Below are positions 1 to 5,917 of a stretch of DNA of 6,915 nucleotides, one piece after another. Position 1 is the first letter of the stretch. The number at the start of each line of letters is the position of its first letter. The position numbers and the translations under genes are program-made. Where the stretch lies: NCBI GenBank assembly GCA_013003805.1, contig JABDII010000310.1:1-6915 (forward strand). The letters are read 5' to 3'. This stretch comes from Gemmatimonadales bacterium (GTDB lineage Bacteria; Gemmatimonadota; Gemmatimonadetes; Gemmatimonadales; GWC2-71-9). The notes under the pieces were generated by a model, which was given only the letters and a program-made list of their open reading frames with translations, did no database searches and was not told where the DNA came from.

Positions 1-380
1 AGGCCTAGCTGGCCGAGCGCGGCAACGGCGCTGAACCCGGCCCAGATGGTGAAGTACCCTCCTGCGAGGATTGCTGCTGAGGGGAACGATGGGGCCGAGG
101 GGTGATGATCTCTCGCGACTGCGCCAAAGAAAAGGACCCATGGAAGGACCGGGGGCAGCATCATCGCAACCATCATGACGAGCCAGAGCGAGAATACGGC
201 CGGGAGTCCCCCGCGTGCGGTCGCGTGGGCGTGAGGCACGAGGACCACGTCCACGCCACCGAAGCCGGAGCCGGAGCCGGCTAGTAAAAGCCAGGCGAGG
301 GCCAGGATCACGACCGCACTAGACAGGAGGATGATCCTGTCGCGGATGATCAGCCGCTCGGTGGTAATACCTGTGGGCAT
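1..380 (-). CDS. DUF2182 family integral membrane protein (partial, C-terminus beyond left edge)
   Basis: An open frame reads from an ATG at 380-378 to the left edge without a stop, giving 126 codons of an N-terminal part. The protein opens with a short cytoplasmic stretch rich in Arg (ERLIIRDR, residues 8-15). A membrane helix follows at about 16-34, a loop with a His-Ala-His at 50-52, a second helix at about 61-88 carrying the Met-rich MMVAMMLPP motif (69-77), and a third at about 101-123 with GGYFTIWAGFSAVA. This matches the DUF2182 family, annotated as predicted metal-binding membrane proteins; their biochemical role is unproven. The start lies 8 nt after the stop of the DUF1326 gene and has no clear Shine-Dalgarno, so translational coupling is likely. 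DUF2182 genes are commonly found beside DUF1326 genes, which supports the call. Family assignment is firm; function is not. Confidence 0.85.
   Translation of the reverse strand, partial: MPTGITTERLIIRDRIILLSSAVVILALAWLLLAGSGSGFGGVDVVLVPHAHATARGGLPAVFSLWLVMMVAMMLPPVLPWVLFFGAVARDHHPSAPSFPSAAILAGGYFTIWAGFSAVAALGQLG
264..280. repeat. Short GCCGGA hexamer repeat
   Basis: Two exact copies of gccgga plus five bases of a third lie inside the DUF2182 gene and encode part of the GSGSGF loop after the first membrane helix. It is a minor simple repeat, in frame, with no sign of a regulatory role; copy-number change would add or remove Gly-Ser pairs. Confidence 0.6.
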
Positions 381-388
381 CGCGTGCG

Positions 389-1021
389 TTAGGTGGCCGA
401 CACGCGCCAGTCGAAGTTGGAATACAGTCCGTGGGTCTTCTCGGTACGGACCACGATCTCGCCATCGTCATACCGGGTGGTGCCTTTGGCAATCACCTGG
501 GATGACGAATGGACTTGGTTGAACATGTTCTCGAAGGTAACGGGCTGGTCACGGTCCTTCCCCCGAATCGCTTCGATGGTTGAATCGAGGATACCGTCGA
601 TGCGAATACGCTTGACCTTGCCGGTGTCCTCGATTCGGATGGGCAGGTAGCGGGTGTCGAGGCGCCGGGCGACAAACCGGGCGAGGATGGCCCACGGACC
701 ACCCGCTCGGCCGCTGAGAATCGCCTCGACGGCTTCGCGTTGGGCCGGGGACGCCCGTTGGTCGATGATGATCAGCTCGGTCCAGTCGCCCTCAATCATG
801 TGCTGGGGACTGTCGTAGGCGACGACCGCACCCAGGCCGCCGAGTGGCACGCCGGCGAAGTCGCCCTCGGCGAATTGGATTCCCCAGTAGCCCACGCACC
901 GCTCGAAGGTACAGAGCTGGTCGAAGTGTACATGGCCGGGGCAGACCGATTGGCAGCTACAGTTCTCGAACAGGAGGCCCCGGGCCCACCACGCACGAGT
1001 GTCGACGGCCTCGCCAGTCAT
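389..1021 (-). CDS. DUF1326 domain-containing protein
   Basis: A 210-residue soluble protein without signal peptide or membrane segment. The N-terminal signature is a cysteine-rich patch: C21-S-C23, C27-P, C37 and C42, with H30 and H32 between them. Next come a GDFAGVPLGGL stretch and alternating beta-strand-like segments, then a C-terminal half ending in FDWRVSAT. This is the DUF1326 pattern (a CxCxxxCP start, then a conserved G-x-F-x-x-V-x-L-x-G-L). The Cys/His arrangement suggests metal or redox chemistry, but no activity is established for the family. An in-frame TGA lies two codons before the ATG and no other start follows closely, so the start is fixed; a GTGAGG sits unusually close to it. 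The gene is first in a two-gene unit with the DUF2182 membrane protein, so the pair may act together at the membrane; that is inference. Confidence 0.88.
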   Translation of the reverse strand: MTGEAVDTRAWWARGLLFENCSCQSVCPGHVHFDQLCTFERCVGYWGIQFAEGDFAGVPLGGLGAVVAYDSPQHMIEGDWTELIIIDQRASPAQREAVEAILSGRAGGPWAILARFVARRLDTRYLPIRIEDTGKVKRIRIDGILDSTIEAIRGKDRDQPVTFENMFNQVHSSSQVIAKGTTRYDDGEIVVRTEKTHGLYSNFDWRVSAT

Positions 1022-1230
1022 GCCTCACACCCATTGAAGGATACTAGCCCCATTGTCCGTCCCACCGTACAATAATGGCACGATGCCACCCAATCCCCGA
1101 CGTGGCGGTTACGGGTCATCGGCTACCGGCCACATGCCGGGAGGGTGGCAGCGCGGGTATCATCTCCCCGCAAAACCTGATAGGCTTGCCGCACGTGACG
1201 GGGCCGACACGCGTCAACTGAAGGTGCCAG
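1022..1230. other. Divergent intergenic region
   Basis: 209 bases separate the DUF1326 gene (minus) from the small plus-strand gene, so promoters for both should lie here. No strong sigma-70 pair is visible. TACAAT at 1068-1073 is a good -10 hexamer for the plus strand but has no -35 at a suitable distance. Two small inverted repeats are present: CCGGC/GCCGG at 1126-1140 (loop of 5) and GCGGG/CCCGC at 1153-1171 (loop of 9). Neither is followed by a T-run, so they do not look like terminators. A plus-strand frame crosses the region but it has an arginine- and proline-rich out-of-frame composition and is judged not coding. Confidence 0.6.
1041..1072 (-). promoter_or_regulatory. Weak candidate promoter for the DUF1326-DUF2182 unit
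   Basis: On the minus strand TTGTAC (1072-1067) could be a -35 and TAGTAT (1046-1041) a -10, upstream of the ATG at 1021. The 20-nt spacer is longer than the usual 16-18, and a start about 7 nt after the -10 would leave a leader of only about 13 nt. The hexamers are plausible in a GC-rich background, but this is a weak call. Confidence 0.2.
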
Positions 1231-1635
1231 ATGGCTGGGATCCAGAGCGTTCCATTCAGTATCGAGCCGGAACTCTCGGACATCCGGAAGGGGTGGATCA
1301 CCATCACCGGTGTCCTCCGGATGGATCGGGGCAACGTCGTGCTCGAGTATCGCACGTCCTTCGTGGAGCAATCAGATATCATCGAACGCTCCATCTCGCT
1401 CGACGACCTGACGCGGGTCGAGTACCGGCGAGGTATCTTCGGCGCAAAGTTGATCCTTCAGGCGAAGAGCCTCGCCGTGTTCGACGGCATGCCGGGAACC
1501 TCGGAAGACCGCCTGGTCCTGGGGATTGCCCGGCGCGACCGGCCGGCCGGCAAGGCCATTGGCTGGCAGCTCGGGACCCTGCTCGAGAATCGGAAGCTCG
1601 GGCGAAGCTCCGGCGAGTCCCCCAGTCAGCCTTAA
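1231..1635 (+). CDS. Hypothetical protein, possibly PH-like beta-rich domain
   Basis: A 134-residue protein with no signal peptide or membrane helix. A stop (TGA 1219-1221) lies just upstream in frame, ATG 1231 is the first start, and GAAGG at 1220-1224 gives a Shine-Dalgarno 6 nt away, so the start is well supported. The chain looks like a series of beta strands (about residues 7-95: VPFSIEPEL, GWITITGVLRM, NVVLEYRTSF, ISLDDLTRVEYRRG, AKLILQAKSLAVF, DRLVLGIAR) ending in an amphipathic helix at about 105-125. This order, seven or so strands then a helix with a D-L-x-x-V-E-Y-R-R-G-x-F strand, resembles small bacterial PH-like domains, but I do not recognise a named family. It is the only plus-strand gene here, convergent with the lipoprotein gene with 4 nt between the stops. 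That it is a gene is likely; its function is unknown. Confidence 0.7.
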   Translation: MAGIQSVPFSIEPELSDIRKGWITITGVLRMDRGNVVLEYRTSFVEQSDIIERSISLDDLTRVEYRRGIFGAKLILQAKSLAVFDGMPGTSEDRLVLGIARRDRPAGKAIGWQLGTLLENRKLGRSSGESPSQP

Positions 1636-1639
1636 TCGA

Positions 1640-2245
1640 TCAAGATCCAACCCGCCGGCTCGCGATGGTGATGGCCTCGGGGTAACGGATGGGGCCGAGA
1701 GGCGTGTCGACGGTTGGCGTACCTCGGAGGGCGATCTCCTTCGGTTCGCCTCCCTGGCCCGCCAGGTTCAGCGCCAGCTCGACCAGGTCCTTGGCGCTGC
1801 CCTCGAAGAACTCGGTGAGATCCAGATGCATCGCGATGGGGACGTCTTGCGGCACCCCGGGCCGGAGCGCGTAGCTCGAGTCCACGCTGCCGCTGATGGT
1901 CTCCCGATTCTGGAGCAGGAGCGTCCAATCAAGCCGCACGAGTTGCGCCGTCACCGAGTTGTCCGCCGGGTTTTCTGCCTGGACATGCAGGAGAAAATCG
2001 AGGGGCATGTTCTTTCGAGCGACGGCCACACCGAGTTGGGCGATCTCGCCAACGCTCAAGTCCTGGTAGGAGCGGATCCGATCCAGGGCCACGCCTGCAA
2101 GGCGTAGGTCGCTGACCCGGTCGAGGGAAAAACCCACGTGGCGGAGGGCCGCAACGCTTCGGATGGTGGTGCACGCCGAGAGGGTCAGCACCAGCCCGCA
2201 GGCGAGGATCATCGCTCCAGTGCGAAATGGGTCACGTCTCATCAT
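1640..2245 (-). CDS. LEA/WHy-type lipoprotein
   Basis: A 201-residue exported lipoprotein. The N-terminus has basic residues (R3, R4, R8), a hydrophobic core (about 11-22) and a lipobox L-S-A-C with lipidated C25. The mature part has two related halves of the LEA type 2/WHy kind: a VGFSLDRVSDLRLAGVALDRI segment, a hydrophobic strand LGVAVARKNMPLDFLLHVQAENPA (about 71-94), LVRLDWTLLLQNRETISGSVD, and a closing strand VPIAMHLDLTEFF. These beta-sandwich lipoproteins are widespread; most have no known function, and those studied in plants are tied to desiccation or stress. It follows the phospholipase D-like gene by 42 nt on the same strand. GAGG at 2257-2254, 8 nt before the ATG, serves as ribosome binding site; a second ATG directly follows the first, so the start may shift by one residue. 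The lipoprotein call is firm; the LEA-type fold is likely. Confidence 0.8.
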   Translation of the reverse strand: MMRRDPFRTGAMILACGLVLTLSACTTIRSVAALRHVGFSLDRVSDLRLAGVALDRIRSYQDLSVGEIAQLGVAVARKNMPLDFLLHVQAENPADNSVTAQLVRLDWTLLLQNRETISGSVDSSYALRPGVPQDVPIAMHLDLTEFFEGSAKDLVELALNLAGQGGEPKEIALRGTPTVDTPLGPIRYPEAITIASRRVGS

Positions 2246-2287
2246 GTGGGTAGCCTCGCTTCGTAGAGTCTGTTGCTCACACGCCCG

Positions 2288-3715
2288 CTAGTAGGAGCTG
2301 AACCCGCTCCACTCCTGGAGTCGGTAGACCAGCCGCTTGAGCCACGACCGATCCTCGTACTGGCTGTAGTCAACGGTGTAGTCGCCAGCCGTGTTTGTCC
2401 ACAGCCGCTCAAAGTAGCGTTCGAACTCAACGGCCAGAGCCGAACCACGTGGCGCACGAATCCTGACGTCCGCCTCGAGGTTGAAGTCATCCAGATTCCG
2501 GCGGGTGAGGTTGGCCGAGCCTCCCACCGCGGTGACGTGGTCCGGATGCCAGGCGAGTACGAGCTTGGTGTGGAATTGCTCCCCATGGGTGTCATACCAG
2601 CGGAGAGCGATGGTTCCTTCCGACCGCGTCACCAGCTCGCGCGCGACCTGCCGGTTGGGGATGCCACCCTTCTCCCGTCCAAAGGCATCCTTGTTGGGGT
2701 CGAGGATGACACGCGTCGTAACCCCACGATCTGCCGCACGCAACAGCTCTCGGATGACCGTTCGGTCGGACAGATAGAACATGGCGATGTCCAGGCGGTC
2801 GCCCGAGGACAGGGACGCTATCTCCTCGAGAATCCGGCGCTGGATCTGTCCTTCGGTCAGGTATTGTGCAGACACGGCCGCGTCACCCTCGGGAACCGGC
2901 TCGACACCTGACGAGGGCATGGGGCCGCCGGAGAGTTCGAGGACGGCACTCTCCGCTTGGAGCATGTCCGCGCACGGCGCGCCCCGCATGGCGAATGCGA
3001 CATTCGAGTGAAAGCTGCTGGCGTCGTGCGGGTTAGCCGAAGCGGCAAGGCACTCCCGCTCCGTCACGATCACCTTGCGGTGGTTCGCTTTGAAGTTGAG
3101 CAGCTTGAGATAGGAACGGAGCGTCACCTTCCGTCCTGCGCTCGTCAGTGGGTGCGGCAGCACACCGCGACCACTGGTACCGAACCACTGGACGAACGAG
3201 CGCCAGAGCGCGGAATAGCCCGGATTCGAATCCCGCAGCCTCGTGAGATCGGTAACGACGACGTGGACGTCATTCGCACGGAGCTCTCGAATCTCCCGAC
3301 TGGTGTACGCCCCATAGAAGTTGTTGATCTCATCCGTGATGAAGATGATCTCCACGCCGGGCGAGGCGCGTTTCTTCTCGATCAATCGTTCGGAGAGCTT
3401 CTCAGCAAGCGGTAGGTACTCACGGTCGCCACCATGTTCTCCATTGAAAAGAAACATATCGATCACGATGAGCCGCCTGGCGCGATCGATCATGCGGAAC
3501 ACCCGGTCGAATATGGCCTGCTGGACGACCCGGCCGGTGTCACCCTCAAACGTGAGATCGTAGAGGAACTCGACGGGAACACCGCGGTGCTCGTCGCCGG
3601 AATAGGAAATCCCCTGAGGAAGCTGGCGCGACACGCCGTGGATACACATGGTGGTCCACAGGGCCGCCAGCAAGACGGCGACAACGAGAATGGACTTCCT
3701 TCTCACTCGACGCAT
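2288..3715 (-). CDS. Phospholipase D-like phosphodiesterase, membrane-anchored
   Basis: A 475-residue two-lobe PLD-superfamily protein. Residues 1-7 are basic and 8-25 hydrophobic: a signal anchor or uncleaved signal peptide that would place the enzyme on the outer face of the inner membrane. Lobe 1 carries FFITDEIN-type core strands (about 121-132), RLRDSNPGYSALWRS (159-173) and the first motif H212-R-K214 with E219, then SANPHD (226-231). Lobe 2 carries DIAMFYLSDR (309-318), ILDPNKDAFGREKGGIPNR (337-355) and the second motif H382-T-K384, then GGSANLTRRNLDDFN (398-412). PLD enzymes use the two His residues to cleave phosphodiester bonds, commonly in lipids such as cardiolipin or phosphatidylcholine; substrate here is unknown. 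Both motifs deviate from HxK(x)4D: the acid is Glu in the first and Trp in the second. No strong ribosome binding site precedes the ATG; a GTG at codon 4 is an alternative. It probably heads a unit with the lipoprotein gene. Confidence 0.88.
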   Translation of the reverse strand: MRRVRRKSILVVAVLLAALWTTMCIHGVSRQLPQGISYSGDEHRGVPVEFLYDLTFEGDTGRVVQQAIFDRVFRMIDRARRLIVIDMFLFNGEHGGDREYLPLAEKLSERLIEKKRASPGVEIIFITDEINNFYGAYTSREIRELRANDVHVVVTDLTRLRDSNPGYSALWRSFVQWFGTSGRGVLPHPLTSAGRKVTLRSYLKLLNFKANHRKVIVTERECLAASANPHDASSFHSNVAFAMRGAPCADMLQAESAVLELSGGPMPSSGVEPVPEGDAAVSAQYLTEGQIQRRILEEIASLSSGDRLDIAMFYLSDRTVIRELLRAADRGVTTRVILDPNKDAFGREKGGIPNRQVARELVTRSEGTIALRWYDTHGEQFHTKLVLAWHPDHVTAVGGSANLTRRNLDDFNLEADVRIRAPRGSALAVEFERYFERLWTNTAGDYTVDYSQYEDRSWLKRLVYRLQEWSGFSSY

Positions 3716-3775
3716 GAGTACCCGGCGGCCACTGGTAACGGTCCGGTATGAGCCACGACGCTCACCACAACGTAA
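3716..3775. other. Short region upstream of the PLD-like gene
   Basis: These 60 bases lie between the ATG of the PLD-like gene and the hairpin that appears to end transcription of the DUF1579 cluster. If that hairpin terminates, the PLD promoter should be here or within it. On the minus strand TTACGT or TTGTGG could act as weak -35 elements, but no convincing -10 follows at normal spacing. Confidence 0.3.
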
Positions 3776-3809
3776 CGGGGTCCCGCCGCGACAACGCGCC
3801 GGGACCCCG
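3776..3809 (-). terminator. Compound hairpin, probable terminator of the DUF1579 cluster
   Basis: The arms CGGGGTCCCG (3776-3785) and CGGGACCCCG (3800-3809) are perfectly complementary over 10 bp. Inside, after one C/C mismatch, CGCG (3787-3790) pairs with CGCG (3795-3798) around an ACAA loop. It begins 27 nt after the DUF1579 stop codon. On the minus strand the sequence after the stem is TTACGTTGTGG, only a poor T-run, so release may be inefficient or rely on other factors. The position between a stop codon and the next gene on the same strand supports the terminator reading. Confidence 0.65.
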
Positions 3810-3835
3810 GATAGCGGACGCTGGACGCAAGGCCG

Positions 3836-4429
3836 CTACATCGTCCGGGTATAGGTAGCTTCGAGAGTCTTCACCTCCTGGCCGCCGACAACCATGTACA
3901 TCTCGAAGCGGTGTACATCCTCACTGATCGTGGTGCTTACACTCTTGACCGTCAGCGGGACCCCGGTTGCAGGGTCTATCACCTCACCCACGGTCGTGAG
4001 GATCTTCCCGGACTCATCGTAGTTCCCCTTCGTTACCATGATGCCCGTTCCCATGTTGTCCACCCACGTCGAGACGTACTGCTTGTCGAGGTTGTCGTAG
4101 GCGGTAATGCCCATGCCCTCGAACTCCTGCCCCATCATGGACCCGGCGTAATGCTGGACCAAATACCGCCCGCCCAGGATCATCTTGAACTCGGTCTTCC
4201 CGGTGGAGACGATGGGGTCGGCAGTGGGGTCCATCCAGGTCTTCACGTCGGCCCGATAGCTTCCGGCTATTGCGGCCATGGCCGCATGCTGCGGTCCCGG
4301 AGCCGCCGCGGCCATATAGGCCGCATCCGCCGCCGCCATGCCCTCTTTCTCTTGGGCCTCGGCCCCGGCCGGAATGACTAGAAGCCCCACGGCGGCGATG
4401 GCGGTGAGGAGCGCGCTAAACTTCGACAT
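3836..4429 (-). CDS. Secreted DUF1579 family protein
   Basis: A 197-residue protein with a Sec signal peptide: MSKF, a hydrophobic core at about 6-22, and an A23-E-A25/Q26 cleavage site. After a short Ala- and Met-rich linker (31-55), the DUF1579 domain runs from about 55 to the end. It shows STGKTEFKMILGGRYLVQHY (75-94), SMMGQEFEGMGITAYDN (97-113), KQYVSTWVDNMGTGIMVTKGNYD (116-138), GKILTTVGE, DPATGVPL, and a final HRFEMYMV...KTLEATYTR. This matches the family closely over its usual length of about 160-200 residues. The domain is a lipocalin-like beta barrel by family prediction; no activity is assigned. An in-frame start 30 codons upstream exists, but the ATG at 4429 has a strong AGGAG and opens directly into the signal peptide, so it is chosen. 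The gene follows the GGDEF gene by 31 nt and a strong hairpin ends the unit. Confidence 0.88.
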   Translation of the reverse strand: MSKFSALLTAIAAVGLLVIPAGAEAQEKEGMAAADAAYMAAAAPGPQHAAMAAIAGSYRADVKTWMDPTADPIVSTGKTEFKMILGGRYLVQHYAGSMMGQEFEGMGITAYDNLDKQYVSTWVDNMGTGIMVTKGNYDESGKILTTVGEVIDPATGVPLTVKSVSTTISEDVHRFEMYMVVGGQEVKTLEATYTRTM

Positions 4430-4434
4430 GATCT

Positions 4435-4439
4435 CTCCT
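4435..4439 (-). promoter_or_regulatory. Shine-Dalgarno that fixes the DUF1579 start
   Basis: AGGAG on the minus strand sits 5 nt before the ATG at 4429-4427. It is the best ribosome binding site in the window and favours this start over the longer frame beginning at 4519, whose extra 30 residues overlap the end of the GGDEF gene. Confidence 0.8.
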
Positions 4440-4460
4440 GTTCTCCCGTTCCAGGTGGTA

Positions 4461-5435
4461 TTAACAGGCCGCGCACACCACGCAATTGCGGCCTTGCTTC
4501 TTGGCGTCGGTGAGCGCATCCCGCGCCAGCTGGACTATCCGGTCCGGTGTTTCCGCCGGGCCCGGCACCCCGGCCGCCACCCCAGCGCTTACCGTGATAC
4601 ATCCCGGAGAATCGGCCCCGGGGTGCGGGACGTCCATCGCCTCGATGCCGGCGCGGATGATCTCACACAGCGCGATCGCCTTCTCCGGCGTGAGACCGCC
4701 CTCCATCAAGAATGCGAATTCGCCACCACCCGAGCGGGCTATCAGGTCTCCCGTCCGGCGCGAGTGACCGCGGAGCATCTGACTCAGTTGGCGCAAACAC
4801 TCATCACCCGCCTTGTGGCCCAAGCGCTCGTTGTACTCCCGAAAGTGGTCGATGTCAAAAAACGCTACCGCAAAGGGCACCCTGAGCCGCACGGCGCGTT
4901 TCCACTCCTTCTCGAGTGCCTCGTTGAGAAATCTCCGGCTCGCCAACCCGGTGAGACCATCGATCCGATCGTTCCGCCGTCTGGCCTCCGTCACGTCGCG
5001 CGCGACGGCATAGAGGAGCCCCGTCCCGGGTTCAGGGTATGATGTCCAGCTCAAGTCCTTGTAACTGCCGTCCTTGCACAGGTATCGGTTCTCGAAGGAG
5101 AGCGTCGGTTCCCCGGTGGCGAGCTTGCCCACCTCCGCCAGGGTTTCTGGCCGGTCATCCGGATGAATGAACTCGACGAAGGGCTTCTCCAGCATCTCGT
5201 CCACACTGAAGCCCAGGGTGCGCTCGAACGCGGGATTGACTCGTTTGAAATACCCGTCGACTCCAGCGATGCACAGCATGTCGACGGCATAATCGAAGAA
5301 ACGATCAAGGTCGAACAGCGCGAACTCCCCGGACGCCGCAGCGGCGATACCCACGCCACAGGCATGGCAGTACCGTGCGTCCCGAGCTAGCTCGACGTCA
5401 CACCGGGGACAATTCCCGGGATCAGGACTCAACAC
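4461..5435 (-). CDS. Zinc-ribbon/PAS/GGDEF protein with degenerate GGGEF signature
   Basis: A 324-residue soluble signalling protein. An N-terminal zinc ribbon has C9-P-R-C12 and C23-H-A-C26. A PAS domain spans about 44-150 (VDGYFKRVNPAFERTLGFS, FIHPDD, YAVARDVTE). A GGDEF domain starts at DGLTGLASRR (159-168) and runs to the C-terminus. Diguanylate cyclases join two GTP to make c-di-GMP. Here the pocket residues D194, N202 and D211 (by comparison with PleD D327, N335 and D344) and the inhibitory site R227-T-G-D230 are kept. The signature at 236-240 is GGGEF, so the third-position acid that binds metal is glycine 238. Catalysis is therefore doubtful, and a GTP- or c-di-GMP-binding role is possible. 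The chain ends in a CxxCxxC (C318, C321, C324). The start is GTG with GAGGGG just upstream; an in-frame TAG further up and no ATG between leave no longer option. No transmembrane segment is present, so a cytoplasmic sensor of small ligands or redox state is plausible. Confidence 0.9.
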   Translation of the reverse strand: MLSPDPGNCPRCDVELARDARYCHACGVGIAAAASGEFALFDLDRFFDYAVDMLCIAGVDGYFKRVNPAFERTLGFSVDEMLEKPFVEFIHPDDRPETLAEVGKLATGEPTLSFENRYLCKDGSYKDLSWTSYPEPGTGLLYAVARDVTEARRRNDRIDGLTGLASRRFLNEALEKEWKRAVRLRVPFAVAFFDIDHFREYNERLGHKAGDECLRQLSQMLRGHSRRTGDLIARSGGGEFAFLMEGGLTPEKAIALCEIIRAGIEAMDVPHPGADSPGCITVSAGVAAGVPGPAETPDRIVQLARDALTDAKKQGRNCVVCAAC

Positions 5436-5506
5436 GGCCCCCTCAGGATGAGATGTCGAACAATCGTACGTCGTTCTCGGCTAAGCAAGCGGATCGCGCG
5501 AGCCGA

Positions 5507-5917
5507 TCACCGCCAGGCTGCGAGAATCCCGCCCATGAGCGCGAAAGTCACCCAGTAGAAGCCAACATTGATGAGAAACACATGCGGAGCACGTTTCTCG
5601 AATGCCAGGCTGTTCAGGTTCAGGGGAAGGGCAAAACCCAGCCAGGTCCAGAAGCCGACCATAATGCCGGACCCGAAGCTCGCCGCCCCCAGTGCCCTGG
5701 CAAAATTAGCCAAGACAAAGCTGATGATCAGGCCACTCAAGAACCATACAGCGAGTGCCTTCGGAAAATCTTGCTGCGCTTGCGCCGTCTCTTCAGGATT
5801 CAAGCTCAGCGCGTTCTGCCACGGTTTGCCGAACACGGCCGCGTACCATATTCCGCCTACAATAAAGAAGACCAGCGCGGCAACGACGATCGCCAAGTAG
5901 TTGAGATCTGTGGTCAT
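5507..5917 (-). CDS. DUF1761 family membrane protein
   Basis: A 136-residue protein of four predicted membrane helices: about 7-28 (LAIVVAALVFFIVGGIWYAA), 54-73 (ALAVWFLSGLIISFVLANFA), 82-103 and 112-134. The first helix ends in the family's W24-Y25 followed by FGKPW (29-33), and the start LNYLAIVVAAL is typical. Length and layout fit DUF1761, small integral membrane proteins of unknown function. The ATG at 5917 is preceded by AAGGGAG at about 9 nt. It lies 53 nt after the glycosyltransferase stop and 71 nt before the GGDEF start on the same strand, so co-transcription is possible. Nothing in the sequence suggests a substrate. Confidence 0.85.
   Translation of the reverse strand: MTTDLNYLAIVVAALVFFIVGGIWYAAVFGKPWQNALSLNPEETAQAQQDFPKALAVWFLSGLIISFVLANFARALGAASFGSGIMVGFWTWLGFALPLNLNSLAFEKRAPHVFLINVGFYWVTFALMGGILAAWR

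Noticed and set aside
102..284. Short plus-strand frames opposite the DUF2182 gene
   Set aside because: Composition and lack of motifs mark them as shadows of the minus-strand membrane protein gene.
1022..1230. A riboswitch in the divergent intergenic region
   Set aside because: The stretch around 1166-1191 faintly recalls GEMM-type sequence (a GCAAAACC), but the conserved core elements and pairings are not there.
1636..1639. A bidirectional terminator between the convergent genes
   Set aside because: Only 4 nt separate the stop codons and no hairpin with a T-run is visible in the adjoining gene ends.
1053..1685. A 210-codon plus-strand open frame
   Set aside because: It overlaps the better-supported gene at 1231-1635 in another frame, is rich in Arg, Pro and Gly as expected of a shadow frame in GC-rich DNA, and has no recognisable motif or ribosome binding site.
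4430..4519. A 30-residue N-terminal extension of the DUF1579 protein
   Set aside because: It would hide the signal peptide inside the chain, overlaps the end of the GGDEF gene, and is less well supported than the ATG at 4429 with its AGGAG site.
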